Below, one piece after another: positions 26,871 to 39,111 of a stretch of DNA of 64,000 bases. Numbering within the stretch: the first letter of the stretch is position 1; every line of letters starts with the position of its first letter. A program made the translations under genes and the position numbers. The notes beneath the pieces were generated by a model. The model saw nothing but the letters and a program-made list of their open reading frames with translations. It was not told where the DNA came from and made no database searches. Origin of the DNA: Antedon mediterranea. Lineage: Eukaryota; Echinodermata; Crinoidea; Comatulida; Antedonidae. The DNA lies in NCBI RefSeq assembly GCF_964355755.1, contig NC_092677.1, positions 22,226,101 to 22,290,100 of the forward strand, given 5' to 3'.

Positions 26871-27990
26871 ACAGACAACGACCCCGATTTTACGTACAGA
26901 CATCGACCTAGTTTTGACGTACAGATATCTACCCGATTTCACGAATAGACATCGATTCCGTATTTACGTACAGACATTGACCTAGTATTTACGTACAGAC
27001 ATCGACCACGATTTTGCGTACCGACATCGACCCTGTTTTTACATACAGACATCGATCCCGTATTTACTTACAGACATCGACCTAGTTTCTACGTACAAAC
27101 ATCGACCCCGATTTTACGTGCAGACATCGACCCCTTTTTACGTACAGACATCGACCTAGTTTTGAACTACAGACATCGACATCGACCCTGATTTTACGTA
27201 CATACATCGACCCCGATTTTAAGTACATACATTGAACCCGATTTTACATACAGACATCGACCCCAATTTTACGTACATACATCGACCCCGATTTTACGTA
27301 AGGTCATCGACCCCGATTTTACGTACAGACATCGACCCCGATTTTAGGTACAGACATCGACTTAGTTTTTACGTACAGCATCGACCCTGATTTTACATAC
27401 ATTCATCGACCTAGTTTTGACGTACAGACATCGACCCCGTTTTTACATACAGATATCGAATCCGATTTTACGCACAGACATCGACCCCGATTTTACGTGC
27501 AGACACCGACCCCGTTTTTACGTACAGGCATCGACCACGATTTAATGTATAGACATCGACCCCGATTTTATGTACAGACATCGAACTAGTTTTTACGTAC
27601 AGACATCGACCTAGTTTTTACGTACAGACATCGGCCTAGTTTTTACGTACAGACATCGACCTAGTTTTTACGTACCGACATCGACCTCGATTTTACGTGC
27701 AGACATCGACCCCGATTTTAAGTACAGACATCGACCTAGCTTTGAACTACAGACATCGACTGCGTTTTTACGTACATACATCGACCCCGATTTTACGTAC
27801 AGATATCGACCCAGTTTTTTCGTACAGACATCGACCCCGATTTTACGTACAGACATCGACCTAGATTTTACGTACATACATCGACCCCGATTTTACGTAC
27901 ATACATCGACCCCGATTTTACGTACAGACATCGACCCCGATTTTACGTACATACATCGACCCGATTTTACGTACAGTCATCGACCCAGTT
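26871..27990 (+). repeat. 25-bp tandem satellite, array 3
   Basis: About 45 units. Parts, such as the doubled phrase GACATCGACATCGACCC near 27,178, recur in the array to the right near 31,070, so these blocks are relatives by larger duplication. It is interrupted at 27,990 by a LINE. Confidence 0.94.
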
Positions 27991-29959
27991 GCCATAATGA
28001 AAGCGAAGTTTCAAATTATTTCAATAAATACTTCGCAAATATTGCTTCCGATTTAATGAAGAAATTGCCTTCTCCCAGTAACCTTTTTAGTGTGGGTTCG
28101 AATGCCTTTAAAAATTACTATAATAGCAAAATCAAACATGTTTCTGGTTTTTCTCTCGAAGAAATTGACGAGAGCCTTATCGAAGAGGAATTGAGAAATC
28201 TCAACCCATCTAAAAGTGTAGGCCTTGATCAGATTCCTGCAAAATTTCTTAGAGACGGAGCTCCTAATATTAAAATACCAATAACACATATAATTAACCT
28301 CTCCATTAAATACGAACGTATTCCCTCGGATTTTAAACTCGCAAAAGTCACGCCCCTTCATAAAAAGAATTCCAGAACTGAGGCTAACAATTACAGACCT
28401 ATAAGCATTCTCTCCTCAGTTTCGAAAATTCTGGAGAAGGTGGTATATATACAAGTTTCCGATTACCTTGAAAGGAATCAACTTATCTACGATCATCAAT
28501 CCGGTTTTCGTAGATATTTTCTACCGACACATGTCTTATCCATCTTAGAGATCACCTTAGAGTTCAAATGTCAAATGGTTTATTTACGGGTATGGTTTTA
28601 CTCGATGTCCAAAAGGCCTTTGACTCGGTCAATCATGATATTTTGTGTAAAAAACTTAAGTATCTAGGATGCCGGTCTATCGGTTGGTTTCAAGCGTACC
28701 TGTCTGGGCGAAATCAGATTGTCGATATTAAAGGTACCAAATCGAACTCTATTGAGATTGGATGTGGAGTCCCCCAGGGTAGCCTTTTGGGTCCTCTCTT
28801 GTTTTTTATTTACGTGAATGACCTACCATCTAGTATCGAAAGTGATTGTAAAGTTGTTTTGTACGCTGACGATTGTGCAATTTTTTACTCCCATAAAGAT
28901 CCAATCGCAATCCAATCTAAACTCCAAAACAATCTCGTATCATGCAATAATTGGCTGATCGACAATCAACTTTCGCTTCATATGGGTAAGACCGAATGCA
29001 TCCTGTATGGTTCTAAACGTAGATTAAGCAAAGTAAACGAATTCTATATTGATTGCTTTGGAACGACTATAAATGGATCAAAATCTATCAAATATCTAGG
29101 TATTGAGATTGACCAAAATGTATCAGGTGACGTCATTGCCCGCTCTGTTATAAACAAAGCAAACGGCAGACTGAAATTTCTGTACCGACAATCATCATTT
29201 CTTAATTCACATTGTCGCAAAATTCTTAGTTTTGCTTTAATCCAACCGATGTTCGATTATTCGGTTTGCTCATGGTCTTCTACGGTAAATAAAAATTTAA
29301 AATCAAAATTACAAACGACTCAATACAAAGTGGTTCGTTTTATAAAAAAGTTAGGTCCCCGATCTCATGTTGGTCAATCTCAGCTAAACGACGTTGGTAT
29401 GTTAATAGTCCAAGACCGTGTCGAATTTCTTAGAGTCTGTCATGTTTTTAAAATATATAATCATTGTTGTCCACCTTATTTATGCAATCGCTTTATTAGA
29501 ATTTCAGACAGTCATAATTACAATACTAGGGGATGCAATTTTAATTTTAGAATCCCAACTATCAAGCCAATGGCACATGTGACCTTTTTTTACAATGCTA
29601 TTAAAGAATGGAATAATTTACCAATTAACATTAAGGAATCACAAACTGTTTGTTGTTTTAAAAGTAAAGTTAAAAAGTATCTACAGGAACGTTCACTAGC
29701 TCTAGAAACTATTTAATTAGCGCTTCTTCTTTTTTCGATTGTCCTTTTTGCTGTTTTTTGTTATTTTTATTATGTTGCTTTGTTTGTCTTTTTTGCTGTT
29801 CTTTCAAAGGACCTCATTGGAAACAAGTCCGTAGAGGACTTTTATGAGTTATCCTTGGCATCCTTGTTTTATATTGGTATTTTTATATTTGCCAATTTTA
29901 ATTGTATGTCTGTGATATTTTATGTACTGATGCCGAAATAAATCAAATCAAATCAAATC
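27991..29959 (+). mobile_element. CR1/L2-like LINE, 5'-truncated, in satellite
   Basis: The element starts inside ORF2, upstream of the reverse transcriptase, and ends in about three AAATC pentamers. Satellite flanks CAGTT at 27,986-27,990 and 29,959-29,963 are a plausible short target duplication. A small hairpin (AAGTCC with GGACTT) lies near 29,825-29,845 in the 3' UTR. Pentanucleotide tails are typical of CR1/L2-type elements. It shares the orientation of the satellite unit. Confidence 0.88.
28056..29716 (+). pseudogene. LINE reverse transcriptase, one frameshift
   Basis: The first frame (28,056 to about 28,515) holds the RT N-terminal region with LNPSKSVGLDQIPAKFL, VTPLHKKN and NNYRPISILSSVSKILEKVV. 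Just after QSGFRR, near 28,515-28,560, the frame changes. The second frame (to 29,716) holds LLDVQKAFDSVNH, CGVPQGSLLGPLLF, LYADDCAIF (the catalytic Asp pair), KYLGIEID and the closing motif AIKEWNNLPINIK. The endonuclease is missing through 5' truncation. All three catalytic aspartates of the polymerase are still encoded. It resembles CR1/L2/Rex-group elements. The exact clade is not determined. Confidence 0.87.
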
Positions 29960-32900
29960 AGTTTTTAAGTACAGACATCAACCCCGATTTTCCGTACAGG
30001 CATCGACTCCGATTTAACGTACCAAACTTCGATCCCGATTTTATGTATACACATCGACCCCGATTTTAAGTACAGACATCGACCCCGATTTTACGTACAT
30101 ACATCGACCCCAATTTTACGTACAGACATCGACCCCGATTTTACGTACAGACATCGACCTAGTTTTTACGTAAAGACATCCACCCTGATTTTACATACAG
30201 ACATCGACCTAGTTTTGACGTGCAGACATCGACCCCGTTTTTACTCCGTTTTTACGTACAGACATCGACCTAGTTTTTACGTACCGACATCAACCTCGAT
30301 TTTACGTACAGACATTGACCCCGATTTTACGTACAGACATCGACCTAGTTTTTAAGTATAGACATCCACCCTGATTTTACATGCAGATATCGACCTAGTT
30401 TGGACGTACAGACATCGACCCCGTTTTTACATACATATATTGACTCCGTTTTTACGTACAGACATCGACCTAGTTTTTACGTACCGACATCAACCTCGAT
30501 TTTACGTACAGACATTGACCCCGATTTTACGTACATTCATCGACCTCGATTTTAGGTACAGACATCGACCCCAATTTTACGTACAGACATCGACATAGTT
30601 TTGACGTACAGACATCGACCCCGATTTCACGAACAGACATCGATCCCGTATTTACGTACAGACATCGATCTCGTATTTACGTACAGACATCGATCCCGTT
30701 TTTACGTACAGACATCGACCCTGATTTTACGTACATACATCGACCACGATTTTATGTACATACGTCGATCCCTATTTTACGTACAGAAATCGACTCCGTT
30801 TAACGTACCGACATCGACCCCGATTTTATATACACACATCGACCTAGTTTTTACGTAAAGACCTCGACATAGTTTTTATGCAATGACAGCGACCCCGACT
30901 TTACGTACAGATATGGACCCTGATTTTACATACAGACATCGACCCAGTTTTTACGTACAGACATCGACCACGTTTTTACGTACAGACATCGACCCCGTTT
31001 TTACGTACAGACATCGACCCCGTTTTTACGTACAGACATCGACCTAGTTTTGAACTACAGACATCGACATCGACCCTGATTTTACGTATAGACATGTACC
31101 CTGATTTTACTTACATACATCGACCCCGATTTTACGTACATACATTGAACCCGATTTTACGTACAGACATCGACACCGATTTTACGTACATACATCGACC
31201 CCGATTTTACGTAAGGTCATCGACACAGTTTTTACGTACAGACATAAACCACGATTTCCCGTACATACATCGACCCCAATTTTACGTACATACATCGACC
31301 CCGATTTGATATACAGACATCGACCCCGATTTTACGTACAGACATCGACCCCGATTTTAGGTACAGACATCGACTTAGTTTTTACGTACATCATCGACCC
31401 TGATTTTACATACATTCATCAACCTAGTTTTGACGTACAGACATCGACCCCGTTTTTACATACAGATATCGAATCCGATTTTACGCACAGACATCGACCC
31501 CGATTTCACGTGCAGACACCGACCCCGTTTTTACGTACAGGCATCAACCATGATTTAATGTACAGACATCGACCCCGATTTTATGTACAGACATCGAACT
31601 AGTTTTTACGTACAGACATCGACCTAGTTTTTACGTACAGACATCGGCCTAGTTTTTACGTACAGACATCGACCTAGTTTTAACGTACTGACATCGACCT
31701 CGATTTTACGTGCAGACATCGACCCCGATTTTACGTATAGACATCGACCTAGCTTTGAACTACAGACATCGACTGCGTTTTTACGTACATACATCGACCC
31801 CGATTTTAAGTACAGATATCGACCCAGTTTTTTTGTACAGACATCGACCCCATTTTTACGTACAGACATCGACCTAGTTTTGAACTACAGACATCGACTC
31901 CGGTTTTACGTACAGACATCGACCCTGGTTTTACATACAGAAATGTACCCCGATTTTACGTACAGACATCGACCCCGATTTTACGTATAGACATCGACCT
32001 TGATTTAACGTACAGACATCGAACCCGTTTTTACGTGCAGACATCGATTCCGTTTTTACGTACATAAATCGACCACGATCTAACGTAGAGACATCGACCC
32101 CGATTTTACGTACAGACATCGACAATGATTTTACGTACAGACATCGACCTAGTTTTGACCTACAGACATCGACTTCGATTTTACGTGCAGACGTCGACCC
32201 CGATTTTACGTACAGACATCGACCTAGATTTGAACTACAGACATCGACTGCGTTTTTACGTACATACATCGACCCCGATTTTACGTACAGATATCGACCC
32301 AGTTTTTTCGTAAAGACATCGACCCCATTTTTACGTACAGACATCGACCCTGATTTTACATACAGAAATGTACCCCGATTTTACGTACAGACATCGACCC
32401 CGATTTTACGTACAGACATCGACCCCGATTTTACGTATAGACATCGACCTTTGATTTAACGTACAGACATCGAACCCGTTTTTACGTGCAGACATCGATC
32501 CCATTTTCACGTACATAAATCGACCACGATTTAACGTAGAGACATCGACCCCGATTTTACGTACAGACATCGACAATGATTTTACATACAGACATCGACC
32601 TAGTTTTGACCTACAGACATCGACTTAGTTTTGACCTACAGACATCGACACCGGTTTTACGTACAGACTTCGACCCTGATTTTACATACAGACATCGACC
32701 TAGTTTTGACGTACAGACATCGACCCCGTCTTTACATAGACATCGATCTTGTTTTTTACGTACAGAGATCGACCTAGTTTTTACGTACCGACATCTACCC
32801 CGATTTTTCGTACAGACAGCGACCCCGATTTTACATCGACCTAGTTTTGACGGACATATATCGACCCCGTTTTGACGTACAGACATCGACACCGATTTTA

Positions 32901-33171
32901 CGCAAGACGTCGACCCCGATTTGACGTACAGACATCGAACCCATATTTACGTACAGACATCGACCTAGTTTTTACGTACATACATCGACTCCGTTTAACG
33001 TACCGACATCGACCCCGTTTTTACGTACAGACATCGACTCCGTTCTTACGTAAAGACATCGACCCCGATTATACGTACAGACAGCGACTCCGATTTTACG
33101 TACAGAAATCGACCCCGTTTTGACGTACAGACATCGACACCCATTTTACGCAAAGACAACGACCCCGATTT
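29960..33171 (+). repeat. 25-bp tandem satellite, main array 4
   Basis: About 128 units. The block from about 32,360 to 33,171 is a diverged copy of about 24,750-25,533, sharing TTTTTACGTGCAGACATCGA and several other rare variants in order. About 31,940-32,340 is a further local copy. The array ends at the standard junction into the 88-bp repeat. Confidence 0.95.
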
Positions 33172-33931
33172 CTCACACAAAACATCAAAGTGTACAGAAT
33201 AGCTTTAAATCGCATTTGGAGACGTTTTAGACCATTTTGTGATTTTCGAAAAAAAACATGTTAACATAAAAACATAAAAGTGTACAGAATAACTTCAAAT
33301 CGCATTTGGAGACGTTTTAGACCATTTTGTGCATTTCGATAAAACTTTTCACACAAAACATCAAAGTGCACAAAATAGCTTAATATGGTATTTAAAAACG
33401 TTTTAGACCATTTTGAGCATTTCGACAAAACTTTTTCACACAAAACATCAAAGTGTACAGATTAGCTCCAAATCGCATTTGGAGAGGTTTTAGACCAACT
33501 TGTGATTTTCGAAAAAAACTTGTTAACATAAAAACACCAAAGTGCTATGAATAGCTTCAAATCGCATTTGGAGACGTTTTAGACCATTTTGTGCATTTCA
33601 ATGAAACATGTAAGCATAAAAACACCAAAGTGCCTAGAATAGCTTCAAATAGCAGTTGTGGTTTTCGAACGAACTTGTTAACATAAAAACACCAAAGTGC
33701 TAAGAATAGCTTCAAATCGCATTTGGAGACGTTTTAGACCATTTTGTGATTTTCGAAAAAACTTGTTATCATAAAAACACCAAAGTGTTTAGAATAGCTT
33801 CAAATCACATTTGGAGACGTTTTAGATCATTTTGTGCATTTCGATGAAACTTGGTCACACAAAAACATCAAAGTGCTAAAATCACATTAGAAACCGTTTT
33901 AGATCATTTTGAGCATTTCGATGAAACTTTT
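33172..33931 (+). repeat. 88-bp tandem repeat array, forward arm of composite
   Basis: About nine units in the forward orientation. Both the entry junction (from 25-bp units) and the exit junction (CACATAATAATTTTTTAATT into the 186-bp satellite) match those at 2,281 and 3,051. Some units are shortened, as at 33,655. Confidence 0.92.
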
Positions 33932-36900
33932 CACATAATAATTTTTTAATTTTAAAGAATGGAAATTTTGACAATTTTTTTAAAAAAAGTCCAATGGTCC
34001 CCCGCAGGGAAATTTTCTAAAAATGGCCAGTTTTCAACCATTTTATTTTTTGACATAAGTAGTTACGATGGCTCTATAAGATGATGTTAACACAATATAT
34101 GTGCATAAATGGCATTATTATAGCCTAATTTTTGAATTTTTAAAAGTGTAAATTTTAGTCATTTTTCGAAAAAAAATCCTATGGTTCCCCCTCCCCCCAG
34201 GGAAATTTTGGCAAAAATGGCCAAATTTCAACCCTTTTATTTGTTGACATAACTAGTTACTATGGTTCTATAAAATGATGTTAACACAATATATGTGCAT
34301 AAATGGCAGTATTATAGCATAATTATTGAAGTTAAAAAAATGGACATTTTGGCGATTTTTCGAAAAAAATTCCTATAGTCCGCCGCAGGGAAATTTTCGC
34401 AAAAATGGCCAAATTTCAAACCTTTTATATTTTGACATAACTAGTTACGATGGCTCTATAAGATTATGTTAATACAATATATGTGCATAAATGGCAATAT
34501 TATAGCCTAATTATTAAATTTTAAAAGGTGAACATTTTGGTTATTTTTCGAAAAAATTCCTGTGGTCCCCCAGAGGAAAATTTTCGAAAAATAGCCAAAT
34601 TTCGCCCTTTTATTTTTTGACATAACTAGTAACTATGGCTCTATAGGATGATGTTAGCACAATATATTTGCATAAATGGCAATATTATAGCATAATTGTT
34701 GAATATTAGAAATTGGAAATTTTGTAAATTTTTTGAAAAAAATCCTTTGGTCCCCCGGGGGAAAATTTTCGAAAAAATGGCCATATTTCGACCCTTTTAT
34801 TTTTTGACATAACTAGTTACGATGGCTCTATAAGATGATATTAACACAATATATGTGCATAAATGGCAATATTATAGTATAATTATTTAATTTTAAAAAG
34901 TGGAAAATGTTGGCATTTTTCGACACTTTTATTTTTTTGACATAACTAGTTCCTATGTCTCTATAAGATGATGTTAGCACAATATATGTGTATAAATGGC
35001 AATATTATAGCATAATTATTTAATTTTAAAAAATGGACATTTTGGCGATTTTTCAAAAAAATTCCTATGGTCCGCCGCAGGGAAATTTTCGAAAAATGGC
35101 CAAATTTTGACCCTTTTGTTTTTTGACATAACTCGTTACTATGGCTCAATAAGATGATGTTAACCCAATATATGTGCATAAATGGCAATATTATAGCTTA
35201 ATTATTAAATTTTAAACGGTAGAAATTTTGGTTATTTTTCGAAAAAATTCCTGTGGTCCCCCGGAGGAAAATTTTCGAAAAATGGCCAAATTTCGACCCT
35301 TTTATTTTTTGACATAACTAGTAACTATGGCTCTATAAGATGATATTAGCACAATATATTTGCATAAATGGCAATATTATAGCATAATTTTCGAATTTTA
35401 GAAATTTGGAAATTTGGTCAATTTTTCGAAAAAATTCCTATGGCCACAGGAAAATTTTTTAAAATGGCCAAATTTCCACTCTTTTATTTTTTGACATAAT
35501 TCGTTACTATGACGTTATAAGATGATGTTAGCAAAATATATCTGTATAAATGGCAATATTATAGAATAATTATTTAATTTTAAAAATTGGAAAATGTTGC
35601 CATTTTTCGACCATTTTATTTTTTTGACATAACTAGTTGCTATGTCTCTATAAGATGATGTTAGCACAATATATTTGCATAAATGGCAATATTATAGCAT
35701 AATTTTCGAATTTTAAAAAGTAGAAATTTTTGCAATTTTTCAAAAAAAATCCTGTGGTCCCCCGCAGGAAAATTTTTGGAAAATGTCCAAATTTCGACCC
35801 TTTTATTTTTTGACATAACTAGTTGCTATGGCTCTATAAGATGATGTTAGCACAATATATGTGCTTAAATGGCAATATTATAGCATAATTATTGAATTTT
35901 AAAAAAGTTGAAATTTTGGCCATTTTTGAAAAAAATTCCTATGGTCCCCCGCTGGAAAATTTTCGAAAAATGGCCAAATTTCGACCCTTTTATTTTTTGA
36001 TATAACTAGTAACTATGGCTCTATAAGATGATGTTAGCACAATATATGTGCATAACTGGCAATATTATAGCTTAATTATTGAAGTTTAAAGGTGGACATT
36101 TTGGTTATTTTTCGAAAAATTTTTCCAAAAATGTCAAAATTGGGACGTTTTTATTTTTTGATATAACTAGTTATAAGATGATGTTTGCACAATATATTTG
36201 CATAAATGGCAATATTATAGCATAATTTTCGATATTTAAAAAGTGGAAATTTTGTCGATTTTTCGAAAAAAATTCATATGGTCCCCCGCAGGGAAATTTT
36301 CGGAAAATGGCCAAATTTCGACCCTTTTATTTGTTGACATAACTAGTTACTATGGCTCTATAAAATGATGTTAACACAATATATGTGCATAAATGGCAGT
36401 ATTATAGCATAATTATTGAAGTTTAAAAAGTGGACATTTTGGCGATTTTTCGAAAAAAATTCCTATGGTCCCCCGCTGGAAAATTTTCGAAAAATGGCCA
36501 AATTTCGACCCTTTTATTTTTTGATATAACTAGTAACTATGGCTCTATAAGATGATGTTAGCACAATATATGTGCATAACTGGCAATATTATAGCTTAAT
36601 TATTGAAGTTTAAAGGTGGACATTTTGGTTATTTTTTGAAAAATTTTTCCAAAAATGTCAAAATTGGGACGTTTTTATTTTTTGATATAACTAGTTATAA
36701 GATGATGTTTGCACAATATATTTGCATAAATGGCAATATTATAGCATAATTTTCGATATTTAAAAAGTGGAAATTTTGTCGATTTTTCGAAAAAAATTCA
36801 TATGGTCCCCCGCAGGGAAATTTTCGGAAAATGGCCAAATTTCGACCCTTTTATTTGTTGACATAACTAGTTACTATGGCTCTATAAGATTATGTTAGCA

Positions 36901-39060
36901 AAATATATGTGTATAAATGGCAATATTATAGCATAATTTTTTAATTTTAAAAAGTGGAAATTGTTTCCATTTTTCAATAAAATTCCTATGGTCCCCCGCA
37001 AAAAAATTTTCGAAAAATGGCAAAATTTCAAACCTTTTATTTTTTTTGTAACTAGTTACTATGGCTCTATAAGATGATGTTAACACAATATATGTGCATA
37101 AATGGCAATATTATAGCATAATGGTTGAATTTTAAAAAGTGGAAAATTTTGCAGTTTTTCGACCCTTTTATTTCTTGACATAACTAGTTGCTATGGCTCT
37201 ATAAGATGATGTTAACACAATATATGTGCATAAATGGCAATATTATAACCTAATTATTGAATTTTAAACGGTGGAAATTTTGGTTATTTTTCGAAAAAAT
37301 TCCTTTGGTCCCCCGGAGGAAAATTTTCGGAAAATGGGCAAATTTCGACCCTTTTATTTATCGACATAACTAGTAACTATGGCTCAATAAGATGATGTTA
37401 GCACAATATATTTGCATAAATGGAAATATTATAGCATAATTTTCAAATTTTAAAAAAGTGGAAATTTTGTCTATTTTTCGAAAAAAAATTCCTATGGACC
37501 CCCGCAGGGAAATTTTAGGAAAATGGCAAAATTTCGACCCTTTTATTTTTTGACATAACTAGTTACTATGTTACTAATAAGATGATGTTAGCACAATATA
37601 TTTTCATAAATGGCAATATTATAGCAAAATTATTAAATTTAAAAAAGCGGAAATTTTTGCCATTTTTCGAAAAAAATTCCTATGGTCCCCCGCAGAAAAA
37701 TTTTCGAAAAATGGCAATTTTTCGACCCTTTTGTTTTTTGACATAACTAGTTTATATGGCTCTATAAGATGATGTTAGCAAAATATATCTGTGAAAATGG
37801 CAACATTATAGCATAATTTTCGAATTTTGAAAAGTGGAAATTTTTGCAATTTTTCGAAAAATTCCCTATGGTTCCCCGCAGTTTGCCATTTTTCGGAAAA
37901 AATTCCTATGGTCCCCCGCAGGGAATTTTTTGGAAAATATCCAAATTTTGACTCATTTATTTTTTGACATAACTAGTTGCTATGTCTCTATAAGATGATG
38001 TTAGCACAATATATGTGCATAAATTGCAATATTATAGCCTAATTATTGAATTTTAAAAAGTGGAATTTTTTGCCATTTTTAGAACAAAATTCCTATGGTC
38101 ACCCGCAAGAAAATTTTCGGAAAATGTCCAAATTTCGACCCTTTTATTCATTGACATAACTGGTTACTATGGCTCTATAAGATTATGTTAGCACAATATA
38201 TTTGCATAAATGGCAATATTATAGCATAATTATTGAATTTTAAAAAGTGGGATTTTTGCCATTTTTCTAAAAAATTCCTCTGGTTCCCCGCAGGAAAATT
38301 TTCTAAAAATGGCCAAATTTCGACCCTTTTATTTTTTTACATAACTAGTTACTATGGCTCTATAAGATGATGTTAGCAAAATATATGTGTATAAATGGCA
38401 ATATTATAGCATAATTATTTAATTTTAAAAAGTGGAAAATGTTGCCATTTTTCGACCCTTTTATTTTGTTGACATATTTAGTTGCTATGTCTCTATAAGA
38501 TGAATGTTAGCACAATATATTTGCATAAATGGCAATATTATAGCATAATTTTCGAATTTTAGAAATTGGAAATTTGGTCCATTTTTCGAAAAAATTCCTA
38601 TGGTCCCCTGCAGGAAAATTTTCGAAAAATGGCCAAATTTCAACCTTTTTATTTTTTGACATAACTAGTAACTATGGCTCTATAAGATGATTTTAGCACA
38701 ATATATTTGCATAAATGGCAATATTATAGCATAATTTTCGAATTTTAGAAGTTGGAAATTTTGTCCATTTTTCAAAAAAATTCCTATGGTCCCCGCAGGA
38801 AAATTTTCGAAAAATTGCCAAATTTCAAGCCTTTTAATTTTTTGATATAATTCCTTACTATGGCTCTATAAGATGATGTTAGCAAAATATATCTGTATAA
38901 ATGGAAATATTATAGCATAATTATTTAATTTTAAAAAGTGGAAAATTTTGCCATTTTTCGACCCTTTTATTTCTTGACATAACTAGTTGCTATGGCTCTA
39001 TAAGATGATGTTAGCACAATAAATTAGCATAAATGGCAATATTATAGCATAAATGGTTAC
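33932..39060 (+). repeat. About 186-bp AT-rich satellite, main array
   Basis: About 27 units of the 186-bp satellite, mostly full length with several internally deleted ones. Landmarks are GGTCCCCCGCAGG, GACATAACTAGTTACTATGG, CTCTATAAGATGATGTTAGC and GGCAATATTATAGCATAATT. A block near 36,001 recurs near 36,525 (offset about 524 bp, including the rare deletion that yields CTAGTTATAAGATGATG). No open frame of note exists. Confidence 0.94.
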
Positions 39061-39073
39061 TATATCATAATAA

Positions 39074-39109
39074 ACATGCGCAGAATCGAATAATGTATTC
39101 TGCGCATGT
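39074..39109. other. Perfect hairpin at the satellite orientation switch
   Basis: ACATGCGCAGAAT at 39,074-39,086 and its exact reverse complement at 39,097-39,109 form a 13-bp stem with a 10-base loop. It is the only non-satellite sequence between the 186-bp array and the inverted 88-bp array. Confidence 0.85.
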
Positions 39110-39111
39110 CA

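Noticed and set aside
13682-33171. CRISPR-like array
   Set aside because: The 25-bp repeats are contiguous with no spacers, the units vary, and the genome is eukaryotic.
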